Below are positions 36,600 through 46,684 of a DNA stretch of 64,000 nucleotides, one piece after another. Origin of the DNA: Methyloversatilis discipulorum (GTDB taxonomy: Bacteria > Pseudomonadota > Gammaproteobacteria > Burkholderiales > Rhodocyclaceae). Position 1 is the stretch's first letter; each line of letters opens with the position of its first letter. The position numbers and the translations under genes were made by a program. The DNA lies in the NCBI RefSeq assembly GCF_000385375.1, contig NZ_ARVV01000001.1, positions 186,001 to 250,000 of the forward strand, read 5' to 3'. The notes beneath the pieces were generated by a model, which searched no databases, was not told the DNA's origin, and worked only from the letters and a program-made list of their open reading frames with translations.

Positions 36600-38531
36600 T
36601 CACACTGTTGCCTGCTCGCCAAGCGCCAGCACGGCGCGATCCCGTCCTCCGTGCTTCGCCTCGTAAAGTGCCCGGTCGGCGCGCTGGAAGGCCGATTCGA
36701 ACCTGTCGTCGCTGGCACCGAGCACGGTCGCACCGATGCTCACGGTGATGTTCAACGTATGGCCGTCATGTTCGATCCGGCGCTCGCGCACCGCCTGCAG
36801 CAGTCGCTCGCCGACCTCACGCGCGCCGGTCGCATCGGTTTCCGGCAGCACGATGCCGAACTCCTCGCCGCCGAGACGGCCGAGCACGTCGCTGGTGCGC
36901 AGCGCCTGCCCGAGCGTGAGCGCGAGCGCCTTCAGCACGGCGTCGCCGGTCGGATGGCCGAACACGTCGTTTACCTTCTTGAAGTGGTCGGCGTCGATCA
37001 CCATCAGGCTCAGCGGCCGCCCGTGGCGCAACGCGACCGATATCAGCCGCTCGCTTTCGGCGGTGAAGGCGCGGCGGTTGAGCACGCCGGTCAGACCGTC
37101 GGTCGACGCCTGCCGCTGCAGTTCCAGTTCGAGGCGCTTGCGCTCGCTGATGTCGCGAATGATGCCGACGTGGAAACTCTGCGCCCCGTCGCCCGAACTG
37201 CCGACGGTGACGTCGATCGGAAACTCTCGGCCGTCCTTGTGCCGGGCCGTCACTTCGCGCCCCCTGCTCATGGCGCGTGCCTCGGCTGAGGCGTTGGCTG
37301 CCTGTACATGGCGTCGATGCGTCGCCGCTTCGGATGGCGGCATCAACATATCGAGCCGCCGCCCGGCGACCTCGTCGACGCTGTAGCCGAACAGCACTTC
37401 GGCCGCGCGATTGAACTCGACGATGCAGCTGTTGCTGTCGACGACGACCACCGCGTCGCGCGCGGTGTTCATGAAGGTCCGCGCACGGTCCTCGCTGCGC
37501 CGCAGCTGATCGGTGCGGCGGGCGACGCGGTTTTCCAGTTCCTGGTTTGCGTCGGCCAGCTGTTGCAGCGCCAGCCGGCGGCGCTGCACCTGGCGGAAGG
37601 CGAACCAGGCCAGCCCCGCGAACGCGAGGTTGCTGGCCACCGCCATGGCAACGTAACCGCCGAGGTTGCGTCGCCAGGACTGCAGCAGCATGCCTTCGTC
37701 CGCAGTGGCGGCGACGACGATGCCATAGGCGTCGGACGTTGCGTAGGCGGCCGGGCCCGGGCGCTCGTCGAGCAGGCGCTGGCGCGCGACCAGGCCGTCG
37801 GCGGCTGCGGGTAGCAGGGTGCGGAACAAGGGCATGTCGCCGGCCGTGCCTTCGACGCAATCGGATCTGCGGGGCAGGCAGGCCAGCCGATGCCCGTCGC
37901 GCAGGAACACGGACAGCGTGTATGCAGCCGGCAGACCCTGCTCGCTCAGCAGGGTCGTCAGCTGCTCCGGATCGACCGCCGCGGCGACCACGCCCAGAAA
38001 GCGATTGCCGTCGCTCTCGACCCGCCGGCTCAGCGGGAAGATGTAATTGCCGGTCAGTTTGCTGACGATGGCCGGCCCGATGAAGAGCCGGTGCTCGTCG
38101 GCGCCCGATCCGGACTGCGCCAGAAAATAGTCCCGTGTCGATACATCCAGCGCCGGGGGCGGAGAGCTGAGCGACGTCGCCGCCAGGGTGCCGTCGTGGC
38201 GCACCAAAAAGAGCGATTGCAGTTCCGGGTTGAGTGCGTGTCGGCGGACCAGCAGGCGATGCAGGGTCAGATCCGGCTCGGCCGAAATTCCGCCGTGAAG
38301 CCGCACGCCCTCGCCGATGCCGGACAGCAGCCGGTCATAGGTCGCCAGATGCTGGTCCATGCGCTGCGCGACGACGTCGACGCTCACATGCAGCGTGTCG
38401 CGCGCACGCTCCAGCGTTTCCTCGCGTGCCGCGTCGACGAACATGAACAGGCGGATGTCGAGAACGGCGAGCACAAGCAGCGCAAGCACTATCCATCGCA
38501 ACACTGCAGGGCGCTTGTGGCCGCCGTTCAT
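36600..38531 (-). CDS. Membrane-bound sensor diguanylate cyclase (Cache-like, PAS, GGDEF)
   Basis: A 643-residue protein. A membrane helix at about 10-32 is followed by a long periplasmic sensor region (about 33-290) of the double-Cache type with TRDYFLAQ and GNYIFPLSRRV. A second helix lies at about 295-315. A PAS/PAC domain (about 345-465) includes VVVDSNSCIVEFNRAAEVLFGY. The GGDEF domain has GGEEF at 554-558 with an I-site RTSD upstream. It should make c-di-GMP in response to an extracytoplasmic small molecule. It is convergent with the PYP operon, 56 bases apart, with a GC-rich hairpin between the stops. Confidence 0.94.
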   Translation of the reverse strand: MNGGHKRPAVLRWIVLALLVLAVLDIRLFMFVDAAREETLERARDTLHVSVDVVAQRMDQHLATYDRLLSGIGEGVRLHGGISAEPDLTLHRLLVRRHALNPELQSLFLVRHDGTLAATSLSSPPPALDVSTRDYFLAQSGSGADEHRLFIGPAIVSKLTGNYIFPLSRRVESDGNRFLGVVAAAVDPEQLTTLLSEQGLPAAYTLSVFLRDGHRLACLPRRSDCVEGTAGDMPLFRTLLPAAADGLVARQRLLDERPGPAAYATSDAYGIVVAATADEGMLLQSWRRNLGGYVAMAVASNLAFAGLAWFAFRQVQRRRLALQQLADANQELENRVARRTDQLRRSEDRARTFMNTARDAVVVVDSNSCIVEFNRAAEVLFGYSVDEVAGRRLDMLMPPSEAATHRRHVQAANASAEARAMSRGREVTARHKDGREFPIDVTVGSSGDGAQSFHVGIIRDISERKRLELELQRQASTDGLTGVLNRRAFTAESERLISVALRHGRPLSLMVIDADHFKKVNDVFGHPTGDAVLKALALTLGQALRTSDVLGRLGGEEFGIVLPETDATGAREVGERLLQAVRERRIEHDGHTLNITVSIGATVLGASDDRFESAFQRADRALYEAKHGGRDRAVLALGEQATV

Positions 38532-38799
38532 CCCCGTCCCGACTCCGTTCGATCGACATGTCGGGCGGATGTTAGCGCAGGCGTGCTGCGGAGATGGGCG
38601 ACGCGATCGCTGCGCAGGCGTCAGACGGCGGCACTCGACTACCGGATGAGGTCGATGTGAGTACGTTTGTGCCGCCCGCCTCTGCAGGGGATATCTTCAA
38701 ACACCGTATGGAGGGGCGGCGTAGAAGGTCATCTGAGATGTGATGCGCTCGCGCAGCCGGCGGAATTTCAGATGACGATTGTCATATCTGAACGGCCGT

Positions 38800-39210
38800 C
38801 TAGCCCTTCGCAAAACTCAGAAGAAGTGACGCGGTCGATACACCGAGCGCAAGGAAGGAAATGGCCAGGGCGAGTACATGACGTCTGAACTCTTGATTCT
38901 TCTCTGCGAGAATGGCGGCAAGGAACGGGAAGTTGACCGCGTGGCGCTTTTCTCCCGCCTGCAGGGTGAATAGGGAAACGACTGCGCCGCTCTCGCGCTT
39001 GTAGCGATGTTTCTGATCCAGGTGATAGTAGAGCCGCCCGAACAGTAGCTCCGGCGAGCACTTCATCCTGTGCGCAAGGGCATGAATATCAATGGCGATG
39101 TACGGATCGTTCGCCCCCCGGCCGCCTGGCTCGCGCGGGCCAGGGTAGTCGCGAAGATACATGTTGAAAATGCACTGCAGTATGTAGCGATCGGTGCCGA
39201 GAGGGGTCAT
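38800..39210 (-). CDS. Hypothetical protein with C-terminal membrane helix, next to tRNA-Arg
   Basis: A 136-residue protein that I do not recognise. The first 100 residues are soluble, with a helical stretch IDIHALAHRMKCSPELLFGR that could be part of a winged-helix fold followed by a beta pair (SGAVVSLFTLQAGEKRHAV). A single hydrophobic segment (LALAISFLALGVSTASLLLSF) ends the protein. The codon use and base composition are more AT-rich than the neighbours, and it lies alone between a GGDEF gene and a tRNA gene, a common landing place for acquired DNA. It may be a remnant or a small acquired gene. Confidence 0.65.
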   Translation of the reverse strand: MTPLGTDRYILQCIFNMYLRDYPGPREPGGRGANDPYIAIDIHALAHRMKCSPELLFGRLYYHLDQKHRYKRESGAVVSLFTLQAGEKRHAVNFPFLAAILAEKNQEFRRHVLALAISFLALGVSTASLLLSFAKG

Positions 39211-39355
39211 GAGCGCAAATCCGATACTTGCATGGCAATGTATATATCAGATGCCGTCGGCTTGCTCCAATCCGGCCGAATTCGCTTCTGATGTCCGGCG
39301 CGTTGCGGGCTGACTCACAAGGAGTGTGAGAGTCCGCCACGGAGGGTTAAAAGTA

Positions 39356-39386
39356 AAACGGGCCGATCTTGAGGATCGACCCGTTT
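39356..39386 (-). terminator. Intrinsic terminator downstream of tRNA-Arg
   Basis: A stem of about 13 pairs with one mismatch (AAACGGG-CGATC / GATCG-CCCGTTT) and a 5-base loop lies 6 bases beyond the tRNA 3' end. Read on the minus strand it is followed by TTTTACTTTT. Confidence 0.85.
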
Positions 39387-39392
39387 AGTGAC

Positions 39393-39469
39393 TGGCGCGC
39401 CCGGCGCGATTCGAACGCACGACCCCTGCCTTCGGAGGGCAGTACTCTATCCAGCTGAGCTACGGGCGC
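39393..39469 (-). tRNA. tRNA-Arg (anticodon CCG)
   Basis: A 77-base cloverleaf with encoded CCA. The acceptor stem is GCGCCCG/CGGGCGC, the D-arm contains AGCTCAGCTGGATAGAG, the anticodon stem-loop is CTGCC-CTCCGAA-GGCAG with anticodon CCG, and the T-loop is GTTCGAATC. It decodes CGG. The terminator follows directly. Confidence 0.97.
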
Positions 39470-39573
39470 ATTGCGGGCGTTGAAACAGCCCGCAGGCGGC
39501 GAAGGATAGCCGCTTTGCGCCTGCGCGTCCATGCGGGTGGTAGGTCCGGGACGCAGGCGGCGCCGGCTGCCGC

Positions 39574-39579
39574 TATAAT
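39574..39579 (+). promoter_or_regulatory. Predicted -10 box for the cytochrome c5 gene
   Basis: TATAAT, 50 bases before the cytochrome ATG, within CGCTATAATGG. No convincing -35 hexamer is seen at 17 bases. Confidence 0.55.
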
Positions 39580-39628
39580 GGCGCGTTCTGTTTTTCCAAC
39601 CCTATCCAGGTCATCAGAGGAAGGCACC

Positions 39629-40216
39629 ATGTCGGACGCGCACGAAGAGCACGAAACTCTCATCAAGACGCCGCAACAGCTGATCGCGGTGGTCGTACTG
39701 TCATTTGTGGTGTTTGTCGGTCTGGGCGTGCTGGTGGCCCAGTACGTGTCGTCCGGTTACAAGGGCGCCAGCAATCCCGATCCGGAAGTGGTGTCGCGTG
39801 CGATCCAGCCGGTTGCGCAACTCGCTCTGGGCGAGCCGGAAGCCAAGGGCCCGAAGACGGGCGAGCAGATCTACAAGGGCGCCTGTGCCGCCTGTCACGA
39901 CGCCGGTATGGCCGGCGCGCCGAAGCTGGGCGACAGCGCTGCCTGGTCCAGCCGTATTGCCACCGGTCTCGATGCACTGGTGAAGTCGGCGATCAACGGC
40001 AAGGGCGCGATGCCGGCCAAGGGCGGTAACGCCTCGCTGAGCGACGACGAAATCACCCGCGCCGTGGCCTACATGGGCAACAAGTCGGGCGCCAGCTTCG
40101 CCGAACCGAAGGTCGCCGACGCGGCCGAAGCGCCGGCTGCCGATGCAGCCGCTGCCCCGGCGGCGCCGGTCGAAGCCGCGGCCATTGCGGCGCCGGCTTA
40201 CGAAGAGAAGAAGTAA
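39629..40216 (+). CDS. Membrane-anchored cytochrome c5 family protein
   Basis: A 195-residue c-type cytochrome. A single N-terminal membrane helix (about 16-38) anchors it with the rest in the periplasm. The heme site is CAACH in IYKGACAACHDAG, and the probable axial Met is in GKGAMPAKGG. The C-terminal 45 residues are Ala/Pro/Glu-rich and probably flexible. It should carry electrons to a terminal oxidase or another periplasmic enzyme. The ATG at 39629 is preceded by AGAGGAAGG. An intrinsic terminator follows, so it is monocistronic. Confidence 0.93.
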   Translation: MSDAHEEHETLIKTPQQLIAVVVLSFVVFVGLGVLVAQYVSSGYKGASNPDPEVVSRAIQPVAQLALGEPEAKGPKTGEQIYKGACAACHDAGMAGAPKLGDSAAWSSRIATGLDALVKSAINGKGAMPAKGGNASLSDDEITRAVAYMGNKSGASFAEPKVADAAEAPAADAAAAPAAPVEAAAIAAPAYEEKK

Positions 40217-40240
40217 GCGCAGTACCGCTGCAAGGAAGAA

Positions 40241-40266
40241 GCCCGCCGATCGGCGGGCTTTTTTTC
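40241..40266 (+). terminator. Intrinsic terminator after the cytochrome c5 gene
   Basis: A perfect stem GCCCGCCGAT / ATCGGCGGGC-type hairpin (centre at 40249) is followed by seven T. Confidence 0.93.
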
Positions 40267-40362
40267 GTCCATCGCGGGCGACGTGAGTGCGCAACTCCTG
40301 CTTTCGGCTGCCTTTCGACACAGGAGTTCGTCGGCAGCGGCGTGGGTCGACGCCGGCGGACT

Positions 40363-40625
40363 GCAGCGGCCGCGTCGCGGTCAGAAGACCGCTCCTACAG
40401 GGGTGCTGCGCCCTATCCAAGACCTGAGCTCGGGACGGGGTTCTGTGGGAGAGGCCTTCTGACCCGGGCAGCGGCGTGGATCGAAGCCGGCGGACTGCTG
40501 CGGCCGTGTCGCGGTCAGAAGACCGCTCCTACAGGGGTGGTGCGCCCTATCCACGGCCTGAGCGCGGGACGGGGTTCTGTGGGAGAGGTCTTCTGACCCC
40601 GACAGCGGCCTGGATCGGAGCCCGC
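40363..40625. repeat. REP-like cluster B, a 134-base unit repeated twice
   Basis: The gap 40267-40669 has no gene. Two long near-identical units stand in tandem with a period of 134 bases. Each contains GTCGCGGTCAGAAGACCGC, then CTCCTACAGGGGTG, GCGCCCTATCCA, CGGGACGGGGTTCTGTGGG and GAG(G)CCTTCTGACCC or GAGGTCTTCTGACCCC, so each unit holds two REP-like hairpins in opposite orientation plus the spacer. The duplication includes the spacer, which shows a recent tandem amplification of a whole REP pair. Confidence 0.85.
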
Positions 40626-40669
40626 TGTCTGTAGCGACCGCCTCGCGCGCGAAGTGAGCGCGACGCCGG

Positions 40670-42679
40670 TCAGCCGCCCGCCGGCCCCTTGCCTGCCAGC
40701 AGTGCTTTCATCGCCTCCAGCCGCGCGACGTTGGTGGCGCGGTCTTCGGCGGTCGGGGCGGCACCGTCCTTCTTCGGCCGCTGCACGTCCTCGCCCATTT
40801 CGGCGATGAAGCGCGACGGCTCGCAGTCGCGCGATTCGCGGCCGCTTTTGCGCCGTTCGCAGTGACTCAGCGTCAGCGTGCGCTGGGCGCGGGTGATGCC
40901 GACGTACATGAGCCGTCGCTCTTCCTCGATCTTGCCGCCGTCGATGGACTCGCGGTGCGGCAGGATGCCTTCCTCCAGGCCGATCAGGAACACGTGCTTG
41001 TACTCCAGGCCCTTCGACGCGTGCAGCGTCGATAGCTGCACCGCGTCGCGTTCCTCGCCGTCGTCGCGCTTGTCCAGCATGGTGATCAGCGCGACGGTCT
41101 GCGTCAGCTCCATCAGCGTTTTGCCGTCCTCCTCGCCCTTGCGGCCCATCCAGTCGACGAATTCGCGCACATTGTTCCAGCGCGTTTCCGCCTCCTTCGG
41201 CTCGAACTGTTCGAACAGCCAGGTTTCGTAGCCGATGCCGCGCAGCAGGTCTTCAAGCAGGAGGCGCGGCGCCTCGGTGCGGGCGCGCCACTCCAGCCGG
41301 TTGATGAAGTCGCCGAATTCGCGCAGCGGGGTCAGCGCCCGTGCCGGCAGCGCCTGCTCGGCGCCGGTTTCGAACATCGCCGCGAACAGGCCGATGTGGC
41401 GCTCGCCAGCGTAACGGCCGAGCGCCTCGAGACTCATGCCGCCGATGCCGCGCTTGGGCGTCGTCACCGCGCGGATGAAGGCCGGGTCGTCGTCGCCGTT
41501 GGCGATCAACCGCAGATAGGCCATCACGTCCTTGATTTCGGCACGGTCGAAGAAGCTCTGGCCGCCGCTGATGACGTAGGGAATCTTCTGCTCGCGCAGC
41601 GCCGTTTCGATCACCCGCGCCTGGTGGTTGCCGCGGTAGAGCACCGCGTAGTCGCTGAACTTGCCGCGGTGTTCGAACTTGTGCGAAGCGATGCGCATCG
41701 CGACGCACTCGCCCTCGTGCTCGGCGTCGCGCGCCACCATCAGCGTGATCGGGTCGCCGCGGCCCATGTCGGACCACAGCTTCTTGTCGAACAGCTTTTC
41801 GTTGCGCGCGATCAGCGTGTTGGCGGCCGACAGGATGCGCTGCATCGAACGGTAGTTCTGTTCGAGCTTGATCACTTTGAGCTTCGGGTAGTCGGTCTGC
41901 AGATTGCGCAGATTCTCGACATCGGCGCCGCGCCACGCATAGATGGCCTGGTCGTCGTCGCCGACCGCGGTGAAGGCGCCGCGATGGCCGGCCAGCAGCT
42001 TGACGATCTGGTACTGGCAACTGTTGGTGTCCTGGTACTCGTCGATCAGCAGATAGCGCAGCCGGCGCTGCCAGCGTTCGAGCAGTTCTTCGTCGCTGGC
42101 GAGCAGGCGCGCCGGGATGCCGATCAGGTCATCGAAATCGACCGCCTGGTAGGCGCGCAGCGTGCGCTCGTATTCCTCGTAGACGCGGGCGGCCAGCGCC
42201 TCCATCTCGTCGGCAGCGTGCGAAGCAGCGGCCGACGGCGGCAGCATGGCGTTCTTCCAGCCCGATATGCGCGACACCAGCGCGCGCAGCCGCGACTTCT
42301 CGGTTTCCTTCGAAATGTCGGACACGATGGCGGTCGCATCCGACGAATCGAGTATCGAGAAGGCGGGCTTCAGCCCGGCCGCCTTCGCTTCGGTGCGCAG
42401 CATCTTCACGCCCAGTGCGTGAAAGGTGGAAATGTTGAGCTGCTTGCCGGCACGGCCTTCCAGCAGGTGCGAGGCGCGCTCCTGCATTTCCTTGGCCGCC
42501 TTGTTGGTGAAGGTGATGGCCGCGATGTTGCGCGGATCGAAGCCGCACTCCTGCACCAGATAGGCGATCTTGCGCGTGATGACGCGGGTCTTGCCCGAGC
42601 CGGCACCGGCCAGCACCAGCAGCGGGCCGTCGAGATACTTCACCGCCTCGCGCTGAGGCGCGTTCATGTCGGACAGCAT
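40670..42679 (-). CDS. rep: ATP-dependent DNA helicase Rep (UvrD family)
   Basis: A 669-residue superfamily 1A 3'-5' helicase that clears protein blocks ahead of replication forks. Walker A is [13 protein letters not shown] near residue 22. Other helicase motifs are [12 protein letters not shown] (Ia), [10 protein letters not shown] (II), [14 protein letters not shown] (III), KLEQNYRS (IV), [12 protein letters not shown] (V) and [12 protein letters not shown] (VI). Length and sequence are closer to E. coli Rep (673 residues) than to UvrD (720), with the N-terminus [21 protein letters not shown]. It is divergent from tex. Confidence 0.95.
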   Translation of the reverse strand: MLSDMNAPQREAVKYLDGPLLVLAGAGSGKTRVITRKIAYLVQECGFDPRNIAAITFTNKAAKEMQERASHLLEGRAGKQLNISTFHALGVKMLRTEAKAAGLKPAFSILDSSDATAIVSDISKETEKSRLRALVSRISGWKNAMLPPSAAASHAADEMEALAARVYEEYERTLRAYQAVDFDDLIGIPARLLASDEELLERWQRRLRYLLIDEYQDTNSCQYQIVKLLAGHRGAFTAVGDDDQAIYAWRGADVENLRNLQTDYPKLKVIKLEQNYRSMQRILSAANTLIARNEKLFDKKLWSDMGRGDPITLMVARDAEHEGECVAMRIASHKFEHRGKFSDYAVLYRGNHQARVIETALREQKIPYVISGGQSFFDRAEIKDVMAYLRLIANGDDDPAFIRAVTTPKRGIGGMSLEALGRYAGERHIGLFAAMFETGAEQALPARALTPLREFGDFINRLEWRARTEAPRLLLEDLLRGIGYETWLFEQFEPKEAETRWNNVREFVDWMGRKGEEDGKTLMELTQTVALITMLDKRDDGEERDAVQLSTLHASKGLEYKHVFLIGLEEGILPHRESIDGGKIEEERRLMYVGITRAQRTLTLSHCERRKSGRESRDCEPSRFIAEMGEDVQRPKKDGAAPTAEDRATNVARLEAMKALLAGKGPAGG

Positions 42680-42805
42680 GGGATGCAGTCACCGCCCGGA
42701 CGGGCAGCGCACCAATCGATGGAGTGCCGGGATTGTACCGGCTTGCGGCATGCGCCCCGCGTGGGTATGGTTCGCGCCTTCGCCAGCCGTTCCTGCCTGT
42801 CTCAC

Positions 42806-45133
42806 ATGCTCCCACCGATCGAACAGCGGCTCGCCGCAGAACTGGGCGCACGCCCGCAACAGATCAACGCCGCCGTCGCCCTGCTGGACGAAGGCGCGAC
42901 CGTGCCCTTCATTTCGCGCTATCGCAAGGAAGCCACCGGCGGTCTCGACGACACCCAGCTGCGCCTGCTCGAAGAGCGCCTCGGCTATCTGCGCGAGCTG
43001 GAAGAGCGCCGCGTCGCGGTGATCGCCAGCATCGACGAACAGGGCAAGCTCACGCCGGCGCTGCGCGCCGAGATCGAGAACGCCGACAGCAAGCAGCGGC
43101 TGGAGGATCTGTACCTGCCTTACAAGCAGAAGCGCCGCACCAAGGCGCAGATCGCGCGCGAAGCCGGCATCGAGCCGCTGGCCGACGCGCTGCTCGCCGA
43201 TCCGACGCTGACCCCGGACGTCGAGGCCGCGAAGTTCCTGAATGCCGAAGCCGGCTTCGCCGACGCCAAGGCGGTGCTTGACGGCGCGCGGCAGATCCTG
43301 ATGGAGCGCTTCGCCGAGAGCGCCGAGCTGGTCGGCGCGCTGCGCGACTACGTGGCCGAACACGGCGTGGTCGTCGCCACCGTGGCCGACGGCAAGGACA
43401 ACGACGCCGAGGCGGCCAAGTTCCGCGACTACTTCGCCTACCGCGAAAAGCTGGCCGACATTCCGTCGCACCGCGCGCTGGCGCTGTTCCGCGGTCGCAA
43501 CGAAGAGGCGCTGCGGGTGAAGCTGGCGCTGGACACCGACCCGGAAGACGGCAGCCGCTCGCCCGAACCCAATCCCTGCGAACGTCGCGTCATGACGCAC
43601 GCCGGCATCCGCGACCAGGGCCGTGCCGCCGACCGCTGGCTGGTCGATACCGCGCGCTGGACCTGGAGCGTCAAGCTGTCGGTGCATATCGAACTCGACC
43701 TGATGGGCGAGCTGCGCAGCCGTGCCGAACTGGAGGCGATCCGCGTGTTCGCCAAGAACCTGAAGGACCTGCTGCTGGCCGCACCGGCCGGCCCGCGCGT
43801 CACCATGGGCCTGGACCCCGGCATCCGCACCGGCGTGAAAGTGGCGGTGGTCGACGCCACCGGCAAGCTGGTCGACACCGCCACCATCTATCCGCACGAG
43901 CCGCGCCGCGACTGGGACGGCTCGCTGCACGCGCTGTCCGCACTGGCGCAGAAGCACGGCGTGCAGCTGATCGCCATCGGCAACGGCACGGCCAGCCGCG
44001 AAACCGACAAGCTGGCGGCTGACCTGATCAAGCTGAAGCCGGAACTGGCGATGACCAAGATCGTCGTGTCGGAAGCGGGTGCTTCGGTGTATTCGGCGTC
44101 GGAACTGGCGGCGAAGGAATTCCCCGGTCTCGACGTGAGCCTGCGCGGCGCAGTGTCGATCGCCCGCCGGCTGCAAGACCCGCTGGCCGAACTGGTAAAG
44201 ATAGACCCCAAGGCCATCGGCGTCGGCCAGTATCAGCACGACGTGAGCCAGACCAAGCTGGCGCGCTCGCTTGACGCGGTGGTCGAGGACTGCGTGAACG
44301 CGGTCGGCGTGGACGTGAATACTGCGTCCGCCCCGCTGCTGGCGCGCATTTCCGGTCTGAACTCGACGCTGGCGCAGAACATCGTCGCCCATCGCGACGC
44401 GCACGGCGCCTTCCCGTCGCGCAAGGCCCTGCTGTCGGTGCCGCGCCTCGGCGACAAGACTTTCGAACAGTGCGCCGGCTTCCTGCGCATCATGAATGGC
44501 GACAATCCGCTGGATGCTTCGGCGGTACACCCGGAAGCCTATCCGGTGGTCGAGCGCATCCTGGCCGACGTGCAGAAGAAGGCGCGCGAACTGATCGGTG
44601 ACGCCGCCACGGTGAAGAAGCTGTCGGCGCAGAAATACACCGACGAGCGCTTCGGCCTGCCGACCGTGCAGGACATCCTGCGCGAGCTCGAAAAGCCGGG
44701 CCGCGACCCGCGCCCGGAGTTCAGGACGGCGAGTTTCCGCGACGGCGTCGAGGACATGAAGGACCTCGAACCCGGCATGCAGCTCGAAGGCGTCGTGACC
44801 AACGTGACCAACTTCGGCGCCTTCGTCGACATCGGCGTGCACCAGGACGGCCTGGTGCATGTGTCGGCCATCGCGAATCGCTTCGTCAAGGACCCCGCCG
44901 AGGTGGTGAAGGCGGGCGACATCGTCAAGGTGAAGGTGGTCGAGGTCGACCTGGCACGCAAGCGCATCGCGCTGACCATGCGGCTGGGCGACGAAGTGGT
45001 GAGGAAGCCGGCTGGCGGAAGCCGCGACAGCCGCGGCGCCCGCCCCGACCCGCGGGCAATGGCGAAGGCCAAGGAAGCGCCGGCTGCCAACAACGCGCTG
45101 GCCGCGGCATTCGCGAAGGCTGCGAAGCGCTGA
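42806..45133 (+). CDS. tex: Transcription accessory protein Tex
   Basis: A 775-residue nucleic-acid-binding protein of the Tex/Spt6 family with a role in transcription that is still unclear. The N-terminal helical region is followed by the YqgF-like nuclease fold ([19 protein letters not shown]), helix-hairpin-helix motifs ([32 protein letters not shown]) and a C-terminal S1 RNA-binding domain ([26 protein letters not shown]). The frame is open far upstream, but the ATG at 42806 gives the standard N-terminus [13 protein letters not shown]. Confidence 0.96.
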   Translation: MLPPIEQRLAAELGARPQQINAAVALLDEGATVPFISRYRKEATGGLDDTQLRLLEERLGYLRELEERRVAVIASIDEQGKLTPALRAEIENADSKQRLEDLYLPYKQKRRTKAQIAREAGIEPLADALLADPTLTPDVEAAKFLNAEAGFADAKAVLDGARQILMERFAESAELVGALRDYVAEHGVVVATVADGKDNDAEAAKFRDYFAYREKLADIPSHRALALFRGRNEEALRVKLALDTDPEDGSRSPEPNPCERRVMTHAGIRDQGRAADRWLVDTARWTWSVKLSVHIELDLMGELRSRAELEAIRVFAKNLKDLLLAAPAGPRVTMGLDPGIRTGVKVAVVDATGKLVDTATIYPHEPRRDWDGSLHALSALAQKHGVQLIAIGNGTASRETDKLAADLIKLKPELAMTKIVVSEAGASVYSASELAAKEFPGLDVSLRGAVSIARRLQDPLAELVKIDPKAIGVGQYQHDVSQTKLARSLDAVVEDCVNAVGVDVNTASAPLLARISGLNSTLAQNIVAHRDAHGAFPSRKALLSVPRLGDKTFEQCAGFLRIMNGDNPLDASAVHPEAYPVVERILADVQKKARELIGDAATVKKLSAQKYTDERFGLPTVQDILRELEKPGRDPRPEFRTASFRDGVEDMKDLEPGMQLEGVVTNVTNFGAFVDIGVHQDGLVHVSAIANRFVKDPAEVVKAGDIVKVKVVEVDLARKRIALTMRLGDEVVRKPAGGSRDSRGARPDPRAMAKAKEAPAANNALAAAFAKAAKR

Positions 45134-45164
45134 GGGTGGCGCAGGCGCGACATCCGCGAGCGCC

Positions 45165-45415
45165 GGCTGGATTGAAGCCGGCGACTCGCAGCAGCCGCGT
45201 CGCGGCCAAAGCCGCTCCCACAGGGACGGCGCTTCTTATTGCTCGCGGGGCGGGGGCTTGTGGGAGGGGTCTTCTGACCCCGACAGCGGCCTGGATCGAA
45301 GCCGCCCGACTGCACAACCGCCGCGTCGCGGCCAAGGCCGCTCCCACAGGGATAGTGCCGGACCTGTAGCTGGAGCCGGGGTTGTGTGGGAGCGAGCTTG
45401 CTCGCGATTGCGGCG
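45165..45415. repeat. REP-like palindrome cluster C
   Basis: The gap 45134-45456 has no gene. It holds at least four units: GTCGCGGCCAAAGCCGCTCC (from 45199), TGTGGGAGGGGTCTTCTGAC (from 45259), GTCGCGGCCAAGGCCGCTCC (from 45333), and the variant TGTGGGAGCGAGCTTGCTCG (from 45385). Shared spacer text GCGGCCTGGATCGAAGCC ties it to clusters A, B and D. Confidence 0.8.
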
Positions 45416-45456
45416 CCGAACAGGGCCACCATCGCAAAAGCCTGCGCAGACCGCGC

Positions 45457-46137
45457 CTAGCGCAGCGCGCCGAACACCTTCTTCGCCAGACTGCCGGCAG
45501 CGCCGACCGGGTTCTTGCGGATCGCCTTCTCCTCTTCGGCCACCATCGTGAACAGGCCGTCCAGCGTCTTCTGCGTCACGTAGTTGTCGAGGTCGGCGTC
45601 TTCCTTGCTTATCACGCCGTACTGCGCGCCCTTGGACGCGAATTTCTCGTAGGTCTTGGCCAGGCCCACCTTGTCCATCGCCTTCTGCACGATGGGTTTG
45701 AAGCGCTCCTTCAGCTGGGCCGAGGTCTTGCCCTTGAAGTATTCGGTGCCCGCCGTGTCGCCACCGGTCAGAATCTTCTTCGCGTCCTCGACGCTCATGT
45801 CCTTGACTGCGCCGACCAGCAGTTCCTTCGCTTCCGGTACCGCCGCCTCGGCGGCACGGTTCATCGCGGTGATCAGTTCGTCGGCCTGCTTCTTCATGCC
45901 GAAGGTGCGCATCAGCTTTTCCGCCTGACGCAGGCCGTCCGGCATCGGAATCTTCACCTTGGCGTTCTTCAGGAAGCCGTCCTGCTTGCCCAGCAGGTCG
46001 ACTGCCTTCGACGCCCCCTGGGTCAGCGCCTCCTTCAGGCCACCACCGGCGTCCTTGTCCGACAGGTCGGACAGTGACAGTGCCCACACCTGGGTGCACA
46101 TGACAAGACACGCCACAAAACCGACAATCGCACGCAT
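45457..46137 (-). CDS. Exported DUF4197 protein
   Basis: A 226-residue protein with a signal peptide (residues 1-19, after VWA) and a helical domain typical of DUF4197, including LKEALTQGASKAVDLLGKQDGFL and GLFTMVAEEEKAIRKNPVG. The family is periplasmic and uncharacterised. It is divergent from the thioredoxin-like gene at 46164. Confidence 0.92.
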   Translation of the reverse strand: MRAIVGFVACLVMCTQVWALSLSDLSDKDAGGGLKEALTQGASKAVDLLGKQDGFLKNAKVKIPMPDGLRQAEKLMRTFGMKKQADELITAMNRAAEAAVPEAKELLVGAVKDMSVEDAKKILTGGDTAGTEYFKGKTSAQLKERFKPIVQKAMDKVGLAKTYEKFASKGAQYGVISKEDADLDNYVTQKTLDGLFTMVAEEEKAIRKNPVGAAGSLAKKVFGALR

Positions 46138-46163
46138 GGTCGAAGCCCTCAGTGTTTGAACGA

Positions 46164-46676
46164 ATGAAGATTATGGATCGCAAATGGGTATCACCGTTAG
46201 TGTTGCTGGCGCTGATTGCAGTGGTGTGGCTGCTGCGCGGTACCGGTCATCCGGAGCAGGTGCCGGCACTGCAGGTCGCGCTGCTGGACGGTGGCCAGAT
46301 CGACCTCGGTCACGCTGATGGAAAAGTGCGTCTGGTGAATTTCTGGTCCACCTCCTGCGGCCCCTGCATCAGGGGCATGCCGGGCTTGGCGGACACCCAT
46401 CGCCGGCATGCCGCGCGCGGTTTCGAAGTGGTGGCGGTCGCCATGTCCTACGACGCGCCGAGCCATGTGCAGGATTTCGCGCAGCGCGAAAAACTGCCGT
46501 TTCGCGTAGGCTTCGACCCGGTCGGCGCCCTTGATCGCGGCTTCGGCGGCATCCGCGCGACGCCGACCAGCTTCCTCGTCGACCGCGATGGCCGCATCGT
46601 CAAACGCATCATCGGTAACCCGGATCACAGACAGCTCGACGCGCTGATCGACACACTGCTCCCGCCCGCTTCCTGA
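46164..46676 (+). CDS. TlpA-like membrane-anchored thiol-disulfide oxidoreductase
   Basis: A 170-residue thioredoxin-fold protein with an uncleaved N-terminal membrane helix (WVSPLVLLALIAVVWLL). The active site is CGPC in FWSTSCGPCIRGMPGL, and the cis-Pro loop is RATPTSFLVD. It should reduce or isomerise periplasmic disulfides, for example for cytochrome c maturation. The start is uncertain: ATG at 46164 or 46173, or GTG at 46152. It ends 8 bases before the adaptor gene and is probably in that operon. Confidence 0.9.
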   Translation: MKIMDRKWVSPLVLLALIAVVWLLRGTGHPEQVPALQVALLDGGQIDLGHADGKVRLVNFWSTSCGPCIRGMPGLADTHRRHAARGFEVVAVAMSYDAPSHVQDFAQREKLPFRVGFDPVGALDRGFGGIRATPTSFLVDRDGRIVKRIIGNPDHRQLDALIDTLLPPAS

Positions 46677-46684
46677 CCCCTTCA

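Noticed and set aside
39393..39469. Attachment site duplication of the tRNA-Arg 3' end
   Set aside because: I searched the flanks by eye for a second copy of the tRNA end and found none.
40267..40669. CRISPR array
   Set aside because: Repeats are REP-like palindromes in alternating orientation with a 134-base tandem unit; spacers are duplicated and no cas genes are near.
41396..42805. Upstream in-frame extension of tex
   Set aside because: It overlaps the rep helicase gene on the other strand and shows no Tex similarity before the ATG at 42806.
42689..44860. Long open frame antisense to tex
   Set aside because: Shadow of the third codon positions of tex; no motif and no ribosome site.
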